From: Nitrososphaerota archaeon
Lineage (GTDB): Archaea > Thermoproteota > Nitrososphaeria > Nitrososphaerales > Nitrosopumilaceae
Direction: 5' to 3'
DNA: 64,000 nt
NCBI GenBank assembly: GCA_013287585.1
Contig: JABDDN010000002.1
Span: 1-64,000, forward strand
This document shows, piece after piece, positions 34,568 through 43,468 of the stretch; within the stretch, counting starts at the first letter, position 1; every line of letters begins with the position of its first letter. The notes under the pieces were generated by a model that was not told where the DNA came from, made no database searches, and was given only the letters and a program-made list of their open reading frames with translations. A program made the translations under genes and the position numbers.

Positions 34568-35887
34568 TTACCATCTACTTCGTAAACCATAATAGTGTTT
34601 ACCGCCACCTGAATGTCTTTCTCCATGTTCAGATCTGCCTTCAGATCTACCTCCATATCTTCGGCCTCCGCCACCGCCTCCACCACCATAACGACTTCTT
34701 CCGGTGTATCTGCGACTGCCAACAAATCCTCTATGACCAGTTTCTCTTTTTAGTGTATCAGGAATTTTTACTTCAATTCCTAGTTCTTTGTTAAGATCTG
34801 TCATCTGTACTTTTGTCTGTCTAGCTATTGCTCTAAAATCTCCAACTGAAGAATAAGATACTAGTGTAATTGCCCTTCCTTTAGCGCCGGCTCGTGCAGT
34901 TCGTCCAATTCTGTGAAAGTAAACCATATCCTGATTTGGAACATCATAATTTATTACAAGTGCAACTTCTGGTACATCTATTCCTCTAGCAGCAACATCA
35001 GTTGCCACTAGAATGTCAGCTTTCCCTTTTTTGAACAGGAACATTGATTTATCACGTCTAAATTGTGACAAATCTCCTTGGATTGTTACAACATTAAAGT
35101 TTGCCTTGGTAAGTTCATGTGAAACTCGTCTTGTTCTATCTTTTGTAGAACAGAATACTATAGTTTGACCAGTCTTGTTTTCTTTTATAAATTTCATTAA
35201 ATAATCAGTTTTTTCTCGATCTTTGATGATTAAGAATGCTTGATCTATTCCCTCTCCGCTCAAGTCGTCAGCATCTATAAAGATCTGCTGTGGATGTCTC
35301 ATGTATTTTTCTGCAAGTCTGAGTATTTCTGCTGGCATGGTAGCAGAAAAGAGTGCAGTTATTTTACGTTCAGGAGCTAGATCTAAGATGAATTTAATGT
35401 CATCAATGAAACCCATGTCAAGCATTGTATCAGCCTCATCAAGTATTACAAACTTGATATCATTCAGTTCAATTGAACCTCGTTTCAAATGATCAATAAG
35501 TCTACCCGGAGTTGCAACAACAATCTCTACACCTCTATCAAGATCATTGAATTGAACATTAATGCTTTGTCCACCGTAAATGGTAACATTTCTTATTCCT
35601 GTGTATTTAGCAAATTTATTAATCTCACCAGAAATTTGAACTGCAAGTTCTCTTGTTGGAGCTAAAATTAGTGCTTGTATCCCTCCTTTTGGAACAATAT
35701 TTTGTAAAATGGGTAACGAAAATGCGGCAGTCTTACCTGTTCCAGTATGTGCCTGTCCAATAACATCCTGACCTGAAAGAAGAACTGGTATTGCAGCTGC
35801 TTGTATCGGAAAAGGTTCCTGGAAATTCATATCCTTTAGTCCATCGAGTATGGATTTTTTAATTCCTAATTCTTCAAATTTTTTCAA
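34568..35887 (-). CDS. DEAD-box RNA helicase with RGG-rich tail
   Basis: 439 aa. Q motif FPIQAAAIPVLLSGQ, motif I AHTGTGKT, PTRELA, TPGRL, DEAD (VILDEADTMLDMGF), SAT, and C-terminal ARGIDVPEV and HRIGRTARAG are all present. The last 45 residues are Arg/Gly-rich with Ser/Tyr (RSRYGGGGGGGGRRYGGRSE), a nucleic-acid-binding tail. Likely in RNA remodelling or ribosome assembly, as for cold-inducible archaeal homologues. Confidence 0.94.
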   Translation of the reverse strand: MKKFEELGIKKSILDGLKDMNFQEPFPIQAAAIPVLLSGQDVIGQAHTGTGKTAAFSLPILQNIVPKGGIQALILAPTRELAVQISGEINKFAKYTGIRNVTIYGGQSINVQFNDLDRGVEIVVATPGRLIDHLKRGSIELNDIKFVILDEADTMLDMGFIDDIKFILDLAPERKITALFSATMPAEILRLAEKYMRHPQQIFIDADDLSGEGIDQAFLIIKDREKTDYLMKFIKENKTGQTIVFCSTKDRTRRVSHELTKANFNVVTIQGDLSQFRRDKSMFLFKKGKADILVATDVAARGIDVPEVALVINYDVPNQDMVYFHRIGRTARAGAKGRAITLVSYSSVGDFRAIARQTKVQMTDLNKELGIEVKIPDTLKRETGHRGFVGSRRYTGRSRYGGGGGGGGRRYGGRSEGRSEHGERHSGGGKHYYGLRSRW

Positions 35888-36122
35888 TTTCTTTCATCAT
35901 CTTCTTAAGCAATGACAGAGAAAGCTCATTGCTTATTCCGTCATTATTTTCGATGTATTAGCTCAGTTTTTGCCTCTATTAACCCTTTCCAATTTATTGA
36001 AAAAAATGGCATGATTTTTTAAATTTGTATAATATTTGAAATACAGATGAGCCATTTCAAGTTAATTTTTTGTAATATTTAGATCTGAACATACTTAAAT
36101 GACTTTTTTATTATCCTAAACT

Positions 36123-36851
36123 ATGAGTAATGATTTACGATTAAAAAAATTAAGAGGTTCGGGCGGGTACATCATGGCATCTGTTACAGATGATCAACAG
36201 AGAAAAGGAAACCTCGGTGGTCCAGATCTATTTCTGGCTCCAGTAGGTAGAATAGATGTAGATAGGATTTCAAAATATTTTTGTAACACATGCGAAAAAG
36301 ATTATGAAGGTAGTCCAAAGATCGATTATGAAACACCAAATGAAATTGTAGCAGACAATTTGGTCCTTTTGGAAAAAGGTCAGTATGTTTGTACAACTTG
36401 TGGTTCTATCCTTTCAGAGTACAGAAATTTTAGCAAGCCAAACGAGAGTGCAGAGGTTGGATTAGCAAAACAACAATCATTTACAAGTCAGAATATAGTT
36501 GAACCTTCTGTTCCTAGTTATACACCATCACAGGCAAGTTATCAATCAGAACTTGCTTCATCAGGAGTAACAACTTTTAATTCTATAACTGGAATATCTG
36601 TTTACGATTCTGAAGCGCGAAAAATTGGCATTGTAAAACAGATTGGGATTCAGACGGGACAAGCTGGAGTTGTTCTTATAGTTACAAAAAACGATGGAAG
36701 TGATGTAGCAATAAAGTGGGATGAAATAAAAAAAATTGGTGAAATTGTGTTATTAGGTAGAATAGAATCAAATACTACAAAATGTGATGGATGTGGTTAT
36801 GTAAATAACCCTGATTCAAAATTCTGTGAAAGTTGCGGTAAAAAGACATAG
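36123..36851 (+). CDS. Zinc-ribbon / PRC-barrel-like protein
   Basis: 242 aa. The N-terminal half has a treble-clef-like four-Cys arrangement (YFCNTCEKDYEG ... YVCTTCGSIL); a Ser/Thr/Gln-rich linker; then GISVYDSEARKIGIVKQIGI ... WDEIKKIGEIVLL, a PRC-barrel-like domain; and a C-terminal ribbon CDGCGYVNNPDSKFCESCG. The start at 36123 fits an ACTTAAAT box about 28 bp upstream. Probably a nucleic-acid- or protein-binding adaptor; function unknown. The signal peptidase gene follows after 8 bp. Confidence 0.65.
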   Translation: MSNDLRLKKLRGSGGYIMASVTDDQQRKGNLGGPDLFLAPVGRIDVDRISKYFCNTCEKDYEGSPKIDYETPNEIVADNLVLLEKGQYVCTTCGSILSEYRNFSKPNESAEVGLAKQQSFTSQNIVEPSVPSYTPSQASYQSELASSGVTTFNSITGISVYDSEARKIGIVKQIGIQTGQAGVVLIVTKNDGSDVAIKWDEIKKIGEIVLLGRIESNTTKCDGCGYVNNPDSKFCESCGKKT

Positions 36852-36859
36852 ACAGCATA

Positions 36860-37564
36860 ATGTTAAGTAAGATTTATCTTACTAACTTTGAGAGTAAAAT
36901 ACGATTGAAAAAGCATTCTGGAACTAAAGCAATTGTAAAGGATGTAGTAATAGTTGCAGTAGGCATTGCAATCATATGGATTGGTTTACGCGTAACATTT
37001 GGAACAGAAAATCCATTTTATGTGGTTTCAAGTGGTAGCATGATACCCAATCTCAATGTTTTTGATGTCATTGTTGTACAGGGTAATGTTCCTTTCGATC
37101 ATATCAAAGTAGGCGACATCATAGTTTTCAATAGACCAAATGGTCATGACAGGGTAATAGTGCATAGAGTGGCTGAGATTTTACAGAACAGCCCCCTTGT
37201 CATTAGAACAAAGGGAGATGCAAATCCAGGCTCAATTCCAGGAACCGATTTTCCAATAACCAAACAAGATTACATAGGTAAGGTAGAATATGTAATACCA
37301 CAGATAGGATATGTTACAAGAATACTTACTCCTCCCATAAATTACATCATAATTGCAGTAATTATTGGGATAATGCTTGTTAAACAATTTGGAAAAAAAT
37401 CGGAATCAGGGGCTCTTTCGGATAAGCCTGTTGGCGAGGATCCCAAAATATCACCTACTGAAGATTCCAAAATGCACGACTCTACAACTTCAAATGAGTT
37501 TGATAGAACTCCTGATAAGGAGTATACAAATACTAGTACAGAAAATAAAGATTTAAAAAAATAA
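36860..37564 (+). CDS. Signal peptidase I (archaeal Sec11 type)
   Basis: 234 aa. An N-terminal membrane helix (VVIVAVGIAIIWIGLRV), catalytic Ser in VVSSGSMIPNL, VGDIIVFNRP, and the catalytic His in VIVHRVAEI (Sec11-type Ser-His catalysis) with TKGDANPG are present. A second helix (NYIIIAVIIGIMLV) and an acidic 55-residue cytoplasmic tail follow. It removes signal peptides from exported proteins such as the secreted ones in this window. Confidence 0.92.
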   Translation: MLSKIYLTNFESKIRLKKHSGTKAIVKDVVIVAVGIAIIWIGLRVTFGTENPFYVVSSGSMIPNLNVFDVIVVQGNVPFDHIKVGDIIVFNRPNGHDRVIVHRVAEILQNSPLVIRTKGDANPGSIPGTDFPITKQDYIGKVEYVIPQIGYVTRILTPPINYIIIAVIIGIMLVKQFGKKSESGALSDKPVGEDPKISPTEDSKMHDSTTSNEFDRTPDKEYTNTSTENKDLKK

Positions 37565-37591
37565 TTAATTTTGTAAAAACGATTACTAAAT

Positions 37592-39106
37592 TTAGTTTTG
37601 AGTTTTACTTAATTTGAATACCCGCTCAAAATAATCTGCTTGTTCTACAGTAAGATCAGTAGCATCATCTTTTACACTAGCAAGATTCTTTGCAAGCTTT
37701 TTCTTATATTCAAGTTGCATTAGACGTGCAATGTTTATTCGCTGTGCTTGTGGAGATCCTGCCCCATGCATTGATTCTGTTAGGTACCCTACAGCATTTC
37801 TTCCCATGGTCATGTTTTCGATTAATCTAAGAATTCTCATTCTGTTTTCAACATCTACACCTTTTCTTCCTTTTAGGTACTTTCGAAGTATTGGTCCTGT
37901 TTCGGGATTTCTAAAGTCTTTTTCTGATGGAAGTGTTACCATAAGACCACCAGCAATATCCTGAGCTAGTCTACCTATTTCATATGGAAATCTTGTAACG
38001 TTATGTTTACACACGTTAGCAAGCATATCATCATTTAACCATGCTCCAGATTTCGTTCTATGAGCTTGGTATGAGGAAGCAATTCCTGCAGCATATATGC
38101 TCTCATTTAGATGAGTCATTTCTACAAGCTTGTCTTTTATGTGAGATACACTTGGAATTCCGTTATAGTCAGCAATAGCTGCAGCGGCCCCAATTAGTAC
38201 ATCTCCAAGACCCGTTTTACAAACATAGCTTCTCCTATGATAACAGGTAAATCTTTCAACAAGCATTGAAGCATATTCAAATTCACCGTTCATAAAAACA
38301 TGTTCCCATGGAATGAAAACATTATCAAAAATTATCATAGCTTCCTGCCCCGAAAACTTTGCATTTCCAGAATCAATATCTCCTTCTTCCATACTTCTTG
38401 TGTCACACGACTGACGGCCATAAATATAGGTTATTCCAGGATCATCTGCTTTTACAGCTCCTACTATTGCAAAGTCTTTATCATTTTCTTGTAATCTCAT
38501 AGTTGGCATGACAATTATCCAGTGAGAGTTGATGCAACCTGTCTGATGCGCTTTTGCTCCTTTTACTGTAACTCCTTTGTCATTTTTTTCTACTACATGT
38601 AAGTACATGTCAGGATCCTCTTGTTCATGTGGAGCTTTACTTCTATCTCCTTTTGGATCAGTCATAGCACCACCGATCACAAGATTTTCGTTTTGTATTA
38701 TTTTTATAAAATCAATTAATCGTTTATGATAATTTGTTTTATATTTTTCATCTATTTCATAAGTAACAGAGTAAAGAGAGTTTAATGCATCCATACCAAC
38801 ACATCTTTGGAAGCACGTTCCAGTATTTTGTCCAAGTTTCCTTTGCATCTTATTTTGATTGACAAGATCTTCTGGGCTTTGAACAATATGCAAAAATCTA
38901 TTAATTTTTTGTCCAGTTATTGATGATTTGGCAGTAGCAAGATCTTCTTCTCTTACTGCTAAATCATAAGTTTCGGCAACTGCATTAATAGAAGGCCTAA
39001 TTATTGGATGATCTACCGGTTCTTTGACTAGTTCACCAAAAAGATAGACTTTGAGATTTCTTCCCCTTAGACTGTCAATATACTCAGCACCAGTCCTTAT
39101 TGGCAT
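37592..39106 (-). CDS. abfD: 4-hydroxybutyryl-CoA dehydratase
   Basis: 504 aa from ATG 39106, placed by an AATATTTATATT box at 39129-39139. [4Fe-4S] ligand regions TGTCFQRCVG and FTCYHRRSYVCK match the Cys/Cys and His/Cys ligands of the Clostridium enzyme. KAHQTGCINSHW and IPWEHVFMNGE are flavin-domain segments. It converts 4-hydroxybutyryl-CoA to crotonyl-CoA, the signature step of the 3HP/4HB carbon-fixation cycle. It lies directly downstream of the ADP-forming ligase that supplies its substrate, the same gene pair as Nmar_0206/Nmar_0207 of Nitrosopumilus. Confidence 0.95.
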   Translation of the reverse strand: MPIRTGAEYIDSLRGRNLKVYLFGELVKEPVDHPIIRPSINAVAETYDLAVREEDLATAKSSITGQKINRFLHIVQSPEDLVNQNKMQRKLGQNTGTCFQRCVGMDALNSLYSVTYEIDEKYKTNYHKRLIDFIKIIQNENLVIGGAMTDPKGDRSKAPHEQEDPDMYLHVVEKNDKGVTVKGAKAHQTGCINSHWIIVMPTMRLQENDKDFAIVGAVKADDPGITYIYGRQSCDTRSMEEGDIDSGNAKFSGQEAMIIFDNVFIPWEHVFMNGEFEYASMLVERFTCYHRRSYVCKTGLGDVLIGAAAAIADYNGIPSVSHIKDKLVEMTHLNESIYAAGIASSYQAHRTKSGAWLNDDMLANVCKHNVTRFPYEIGRLAQDIAGGLMVTLPSEKDFRNPETGPILRKYLKGRKGVDVENRMRILRLIENMTMGRNAVGYLTESMHGAGSPQAQRINIARLMQLEYKKKLAKNLASVKDDATDLTVEQADYFERVFKLSKTQN

Positions 39107-39128
39107 ACAGCTATTCTCTCTCAAAGCA

Positions 39129-39139
39129 ATATAAATATT
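39129..39139 (-). promoter_or_regulatory. TATA box of abfD
   Basis: AATATTTATATT-like element about 26-28 bp before the abfD ATG at 39106. It decides the start against the TTG at 39124, which would lie too close to the box, and implies a promoter separate from the upstream ligase. Confidence 0.55.
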
Positions 39140-39178
39140 CTAAACTAGTTTTATTCAACAGTAAGAAAACACTTGGTA

Positions 39179-41284
39179 TCAGACAAGACCAATTCTTACA
39201 TCTACTACCTTACAACCTTTACCCTTTTCAAAAACTAAAACCGGATTCATATCAAGTTCTTTTATTTCTTTAAAGTCACTAACAAGTTGTGATATTCTCT
39301 GTAAACACTCGGATAATTTTTTGGTGTCAGATGGTTTTTCACCGCGAACACCTTGCAATAGTTTGTTTGTTTTTATAGAGGAGATCATTTCATCTGCTTC
39401 TGAATCAGTAATTGGAGCAAGTCTGAATGTAACATCTTTTAGAACTTCAACATAAATTCCTCCCATACCAAACATTACAACAGGTCCAAATCCTGATTCA
39501 AGTTTTGAACCAATGATTGTTTCTTTTCCTCCTTTTACCATTTCTTGTACCAAAACACCTTTGATGATAGCTTTTTTGTTGTATTTTTTTGCATTCTTAA
39601 TTATTTCTTTGAAAGCAGTTCTTACTTCCTGTGAATTTTTTAATCCTACCTTTACTCCACCTGCATCTGACTTGTGAATGATTTGTGGAGATACTATTTT
39701 CATTACAATTGGATATCCAATTTTCTTTGCAGCTTGGATTGCATCTTTGTCTTTTTTAGCTAGGATACTTTTAGGAATTGGGAAACCATATGCACGTAAA
39801 ACTTCTTGTCCTTCTTCTTCAAGAAGATTTTTTCTCCCTTCTTCTTTTACTTTTTCAAATACTTTTTCAACTTTCTTTTTGTTGACGGCAAACTTGTGTA
39901 TTTTTCCTTCAGGTGTTTTTGACCATTCCGTAAACCTCAGCATTGCCTTTAGAGACCTTATTGCAGTTTCTGCATATCTATAATGAGGTACCCCGCCTTC
40001 TGCAAGAATTTCTTTGTTCCTTATTCCTTCATCAGAACCCATCAGGCTTGCAAGTATAGTTTTGTTGTATTTTTTGGAAACTCTAACAATAACTTCAGCA
40101 AGCTTGTTGTAGTCCAAAGTTGCAGAAGGTGTACACATTGCGATAACTGAACCCACGTTTGGGTGTGCAAGAACTTCGTTTAGTACATTATCAAATCTAT
40201 TAAAATCTGCATCACCTACAATATCAACTGGGTTTCTAGAAGAACCCCATGGTGGAATGACCGCATTTATTTTTGGTCGTATGTCCTCAATGGTTGCCAT
40301 TTTTATTCCAAGTTTAGAACAGGCATCTGTAGAGATTATTGCAGGTCCTCCAGCATTAGAAACTATAACTAAATCTCCTTTTGTTGGAAGAGGTTGTTTT
40401 GAAAATGCAGTGGCATAATCAAACAATTCTTCCATTGTATCCACTCTTATGGCTCCTGATTGTTTTAATAATGCATCATAAATTTCGTCGGAGCCCATCA
40501 ATGCACCAGTATGCGACATCGCAGCCTTTGCACCTTCAGGACTACGACCAGATTTTAAAACAATGACTGGTTTTTTTACAGAATTAAGACGTGTTATCTG
40601 TTTACATATTTTCAAGAATTCTTGACCATTTCCCAAGTCTTCAAGATACATTACTATTACTTTGGTTTGTTCGTGTTCGGCTAGCATCTTAAGTATGTCA
40701 ACCTCATTGAGATCTACTTTGTTTCCCATACTAATTACTGAAGAAAATCCAATTCCTTGTGCACTTGCATCCTCTACTAATGCAGCACATATTGCACCGC
40801 TTTGTGAGACAAGTGCTATTTCTCCTGACTTTGGAGTAACTTTAAGGAAAGTAGAATTCATCATTGTTTGTGGAGCAAGATTCATCACTCCAAGACAATT
40901 TGGGCCAATAATTCTCAAATTGTATTGTTTTGCAATTTCTCCTAATCTTTTTTCAAGTGCGGCACCTTCCTCATTTACTTCTTTAAAGCCAGCAGTGATT
41001 ACAATAACACCTTTCAGTTTCTTTTTACCACATTCTTCAAGCACTGATGATACTACATCGTTTTTTGTTACAACTACAGCAAGATCAATTTCTTCAGGAA
41101 CATCCAAAACGCTTTTGTATGCTTTTTTATCAAAAATTGTTTCTCTAGTTGGATTGATAGGAAAAATTTTACCTGTATATCCTTTCAATATGTTAGATGT
41201 AATAGCACGACCAACACTGCCTTCTTTATCAGATGCACCTATTATTGCAATAGATTTTGGAGAAAGGAAAACAGAATCAGTCAT
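39179..41284 (-). CDS. ADP-forming acyl-CoA ligase, 4-hydroxybutyrate-CoA ligase candidate
   Basis: 701 aa fusion of the alpha and beta parts of NDP-forming acyl-CoA synthetases. CoA-binding SIAIIGASDKEGSVGRAI, PNCLGVMN, the phospho-His segment AMSHTGALMG, then an ATP-grasp domain (YPIVMKIVSPQIIHKSDAGGVKVG, MFGMGGIYVEVLKDV, ELDMNPVLV). The pairing with abfD matches the characterised Nitrosopumilus 4-hydroxybutyrate-CoA ligase; the energy-saving ADP-forming reaction is a hallmark of the thaumarchaeal cycle. Substrate assignment rests on this context. Confidence 0.88.
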   Translation of the reverse strand: MTDSVFLSPKSIAIIGASDKEGSVGRAITSNILKGYTGKIFPINPTRETIFDKKAYKSVLDVPEEIDLAVVVTKNDVVSSVLEECGKKKLKGVIVITAGFKEVNEEGAALEKRLGEIAKQYNLRIIGPNCLGVMNLAPQTMMNSTFLKVTPKSGEIALVSQSGAICAALVEDASAQGIGFSSVISMGNKVDLNEVDILKMLAEHEQTKVIVMYLEDLGNGQEFLKICKQITRLNSVKKPVIVLKSGRSPEGAKAAMSHTGALMGSDEIYDALLKQSGAIRVDTMEELFDYATAFSKQPLPTKGDLVIVSNAGGPAIISTDACSKLGIKMATIEDIRPKINAVIPPWGSSRNPVDIVGDADFNRFDNVLNEVLAHPNVGSVIAMCTPSATLDYNKLAEVIVRVSKKYNKTILASLMGSDEGIRNKEILAEGGVPHYRYAETAIRSLKAMLRFTEWSKTPEGKIHKFAVNKKKVEKVFEKVKEEGRKNLLEEEGQEVLRAYGFPIPKSILAKKDKDAIQAAKKIGYPIVMKIVSPQIIHKSDAGGVKVGLKNSQEVRTAFKEIIKNAKKYNKKAIIKGVLVQEMVKGGKETIIGSKLESGFGPVVMFGMGGIYVEVLKDVTFRLAPITDSEADEMISSIKTNKLLQGVRGEKPSDTKKLSECLQRISQLVSDFKEIKELDMNPVLVFEKGKGCKVVDVRIGLV

Positions 41285-41361
41285 TTTTAATGAATTGGGA
41301 TCAAATTGATTTGTATAATAAGTTTATCCGTATTGCAGAAGATAAATTGTTTGACTATTAC

Positions 41362-41718
41362 TCAGCTTCCAAGCATCTTTCCTGCAAGATTTTCATTTCT
41401 TGGAATCCATTTTATCTTAAGATGTATGTATTTGCCTATTAAGTTCCAGGCTTCCATTGCCAAAGTTCGAAGTTGGTCACTATTAATGGCGTATTCATGA
41501 TTCAGTTGGGCTACAGTATTTTTAGAATCACTGTAAATGTTTATCTCATCGTTATTTCCTAGAAATTTTTTTAAAACCATAATTATTGCCATGTATTCTG
41601 CCTGATTATTTGTTATGTTTGGTTCTTTTTGATAAAACGATTCTCCTGTCTCTTTTACAAAGAATCCAAAACCAGAATTCGGCCCACCAGAACCATCCAC
41701 GTATATGTTAAGTGACAT
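41362..41718 (-). CDS. RNase HI-like protein lacking the last catalytic Asp
   Basis: 118 aa. YVDGSGGPNSGFGFF (first Asp), NNQAEYMAIIMVL (Glu) and IYSDSKNTVAQL (second Asp) match RNase HI. At the C-terminus, WIPRNENLAGKMLGS sits where family members have N-x-x-A-D-x-L-A, so the fourth carboxylate is Gly and the protein ends early. It may have reduced activity or bind hybrids only. Starts with ATG 41718. Confidence 0.8.
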   Translation of the reverse strand: MSLNIYVDGSGGPNSGFGFFVKETGESFYQKEPNITNNQAEYMAIIMVLKKFLGNNDEINIYSDSKNTVAQLNHEYAINSDQLRTLAMEAWNLIGKYIHLKIKWIPRNENLAGKMLGS

Positions 41719-41767
41719 TTTTGTATAATCTTATTAATTTTGTACTCAAATTTACAATTATCTAAAT

Positions 41768-42052
41768 CTACTGTAATGTTATCTTAAGAAGTATCAGAAT
41801 ACCAGCAAGTTCTGCAACATGAACTGCAAGTAAATAAGGTAAAAGAGCAACTGCATAAAGTTCCATCATTGCAAAATAAGCATATACACCTATTACATTA
41901 TGCAAAAATAATAATCCAGCAAAAAATATCATTCCAAGTGGAAGTTGTGCTTTTGTTCTTGAATAAATTTTTATAAAAACTCCAACTAACACTCCCAATA
42001 CAACTAGATTAGCTCCTGATACGATAGTACTTGCAGTCATTATTGGTTCCAT
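41768..42052 (-). CDS. Three-TM membrane protein, unknown
   Basis: 94 aa with three hydrophobic helices (about 8-28, 39-60, 64-91): GANLVVLGVLVGVFI, LGMIFFAGLLFLHNVIGVYAYF, LPYLLAVHVAELAGILILL. Ten bases after the ArsR-like gene on the same strand, so the two form a regulator-membrane protein pair, a frequent archaeal arrangement of unknown purpose. Confidence 0.65.
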   Translation of the reverse strand: MEPIMTASTIVSGANLVVLGVLVGVFIKIYSRTKAQLPLGMIFFAGLLFLHNVIGVYAYFAMMELYAVALLPYLLAVHVAELAGILILLKITLQ

Positions 42053-42062
42053 TTAAAAAAAT

Positions 42063-42380
42063 TCAACCTCTCTTAGCATATTTACTTTGTTCCAATTTAG
42101 TTACAATTTCATCAAATGTTTCTAAATTAACCTCTAAAAATGTAGAAATAAAAAAAGTTGCTCCATATTTCTCTCCAACTCGAGTTATGAGATTATTTTT
42201 TTCAAGAACGTTAACATGATGCTGAATTGCCTTATAATCTAATCCTAGTTCCTTGGCAAGCTGATTCGCATTAAGCGGTGTCTTTCTAATAACTGATATC
42301 AATCGAATTCTGTTCAAGCCGCCTTTTGAGCCTGTAAATACAAACCACAACAGACGTTTAGCATATGGATCACCTGCCAT
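42063..42380 (-). CDS. ArsR-like winged-helix regulator
   Basis: 105 aa. GGLNRIRLISVIRKTPLNANQLAKELGLDYKAIQHHVNVLEKNNLIT is a complete ArsR/HTH_5 winged helix. No metal-binding Cys pair. It is divergent from the radical SAM gene, and an exact 15-bp tandem repeat lies in the space between them (42476-42507), a plausible operator. Confidence 0.82.
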   Translation of the reverse strand: MAGDPYAKRLLWFVFTGSKGGLNRIRLISVIRKTPLNANQLAKELGLDYKAIQHHVNVLEKNNLITRVGEKYGATFFISTFLEVNLETFDEIVTKLEQSKYAKRG

Positions 42381-42475
42381 TTGTTAATCAGCTTCGTGTA
42401 CCGTTGAATAATTAAAAGGTGTTATGGATTATCATTTTGATAATTATAAAGTTAGCATGTAGGGTATTTCTTTGT

Positions 42476-42507
42476 ATAACAAAAAATATGTTATAACAAA
42501 AAATATG
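42476..42507 (+). repeat. Tandem 15-bp direct repeat upstream of radical SAM gene
   Basis: ATAACAAAAAATATG occurs exactly at 42476-42490 and 42493-42507, a 17-bp period including the dinucleotide spacer. It lies about 70-100 bp before the radical SAM start and about 96 bp from the start of the divergent ArsR-like gene. Possible operator; AT-richness makes a chance duplication less surprising than in GC-rich DNA. Confidence 0.6.
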
Positions 42508-42577
42508 AAAAAAATCTATGAGGGAGAATTTCAAGAACTTGATAACTGATAAATTGAACAAAGTATCATAGAATTTC

Positions 42578-43456
42578 ATGCTTGATTACGTTTATCCTTT
42601 ATACAGACCGCCATCGGAGGCAAAATCTCTCATATTTCAAGTAACTTTAGGGTGTTCATTTAACGTCTGTTCTTACTGTAACATGTATCGTACAAAAGAA
42701 TATGTTGAAAGATCTTGGGATGAGATTAAAATAGAAATTGATTTAGCATCAAAACACATGCAAGATACAAATAGAATTTTTCTGGCAGATGGTGACGCAT
42801 TAAATCTTCCAACAGATAGAATGATTCAGATACTTGATTACATAAATCAAAAGTTTCCAAAACTAGAACGCATATCTTGTTATGCAATGCCAAAGAATAT
42901 ACTAGAAAAATCTTTTGATGATTTAAAAAAAATTCGTGATGCAGGGCTTACAATGTTCTATATCGGTATAGAGAGTGGTTCTGATAAAATTCTAAAAAAG
43001 ATAACAAAGGGAGCCACATCTCAGACAATAATCAAGGCTTGCCAAAAAGCAAAGGATGCAGGATATACAATCTCATGCATGATAATACTAGGCCTTGGTG
43101 GAAAGACCTACACAAAAGAACACATAGATGAAACGGCCAAAGTGCTCAGTATTACTGCACCGGACTATGTAGGAACTCTTACCTTACATCTTGAAGAGGG
43201 AATAAGGGATGAATTTTTGACTAAATTCAAAGAGCCTTTTGAATTAATTGATGATGCTGATGCATTAATCGAGCTTGAAAACCTTGTAAGTAAAATGAAT
43301 CCCAAAAGTCCAGTAATTTTCAGAGCAAACCATGGTTCAAACGCATATCCTATTGGCGGTACTTTTCCTGAAGACAAAGAAGCAATACTAGAAAAAATTT
43401 CATATCTTAAAGAACATCCAGAACTTTGTAGACCAATAGGGTTTAGAGGGTTTTAG
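42578..43456 (+). CDS. Radical SAM protein (COG1032-like)
   Basis: 292 aa. QVTLGCSFNVCSYCNMYRT carries the cluster motif as Cx4Cx2C rather than Cx3Cx2C, a spacing known in a subgroup of COG1032 proteins whose N-terminus also begins YRPPSEA.SLI. IFLADGDALNLPTDRM and FYIGIESGSDKIL are the next family blocks. The reaction is unknown. Twelve bases separate it from the zinc alcohol dehydrogenase gene, so they are probably co-transcribed. Confidence 0.85.
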   Translation: MLDYVYPLYRPPSEAKSLIFQVTLGCSFNVCSYCNMYRTKEYVERSWDEIKIEIDLASKHMQDTNRIFLADGDALNLPTDRMIQILDYINQKFPKLERISCYAMPKNILEKSFDDLKKIRDAGLTMFYIGIESGSDKILKKITKGATSQTIIKACQKAKDAGYTISCMIILGLGGKTYTKEHIDETAKVLSITAPDYVGTLTLHLEEGIRDEFLTKFKEPFELIDDADALIELENLVSKMNPKSPVIFRANHGSNAYPIGGTFPEDKEAILEKISYLKEHPELCRPIGFRGF

Positions 43457-43468
43457 TAATCAGATTTC

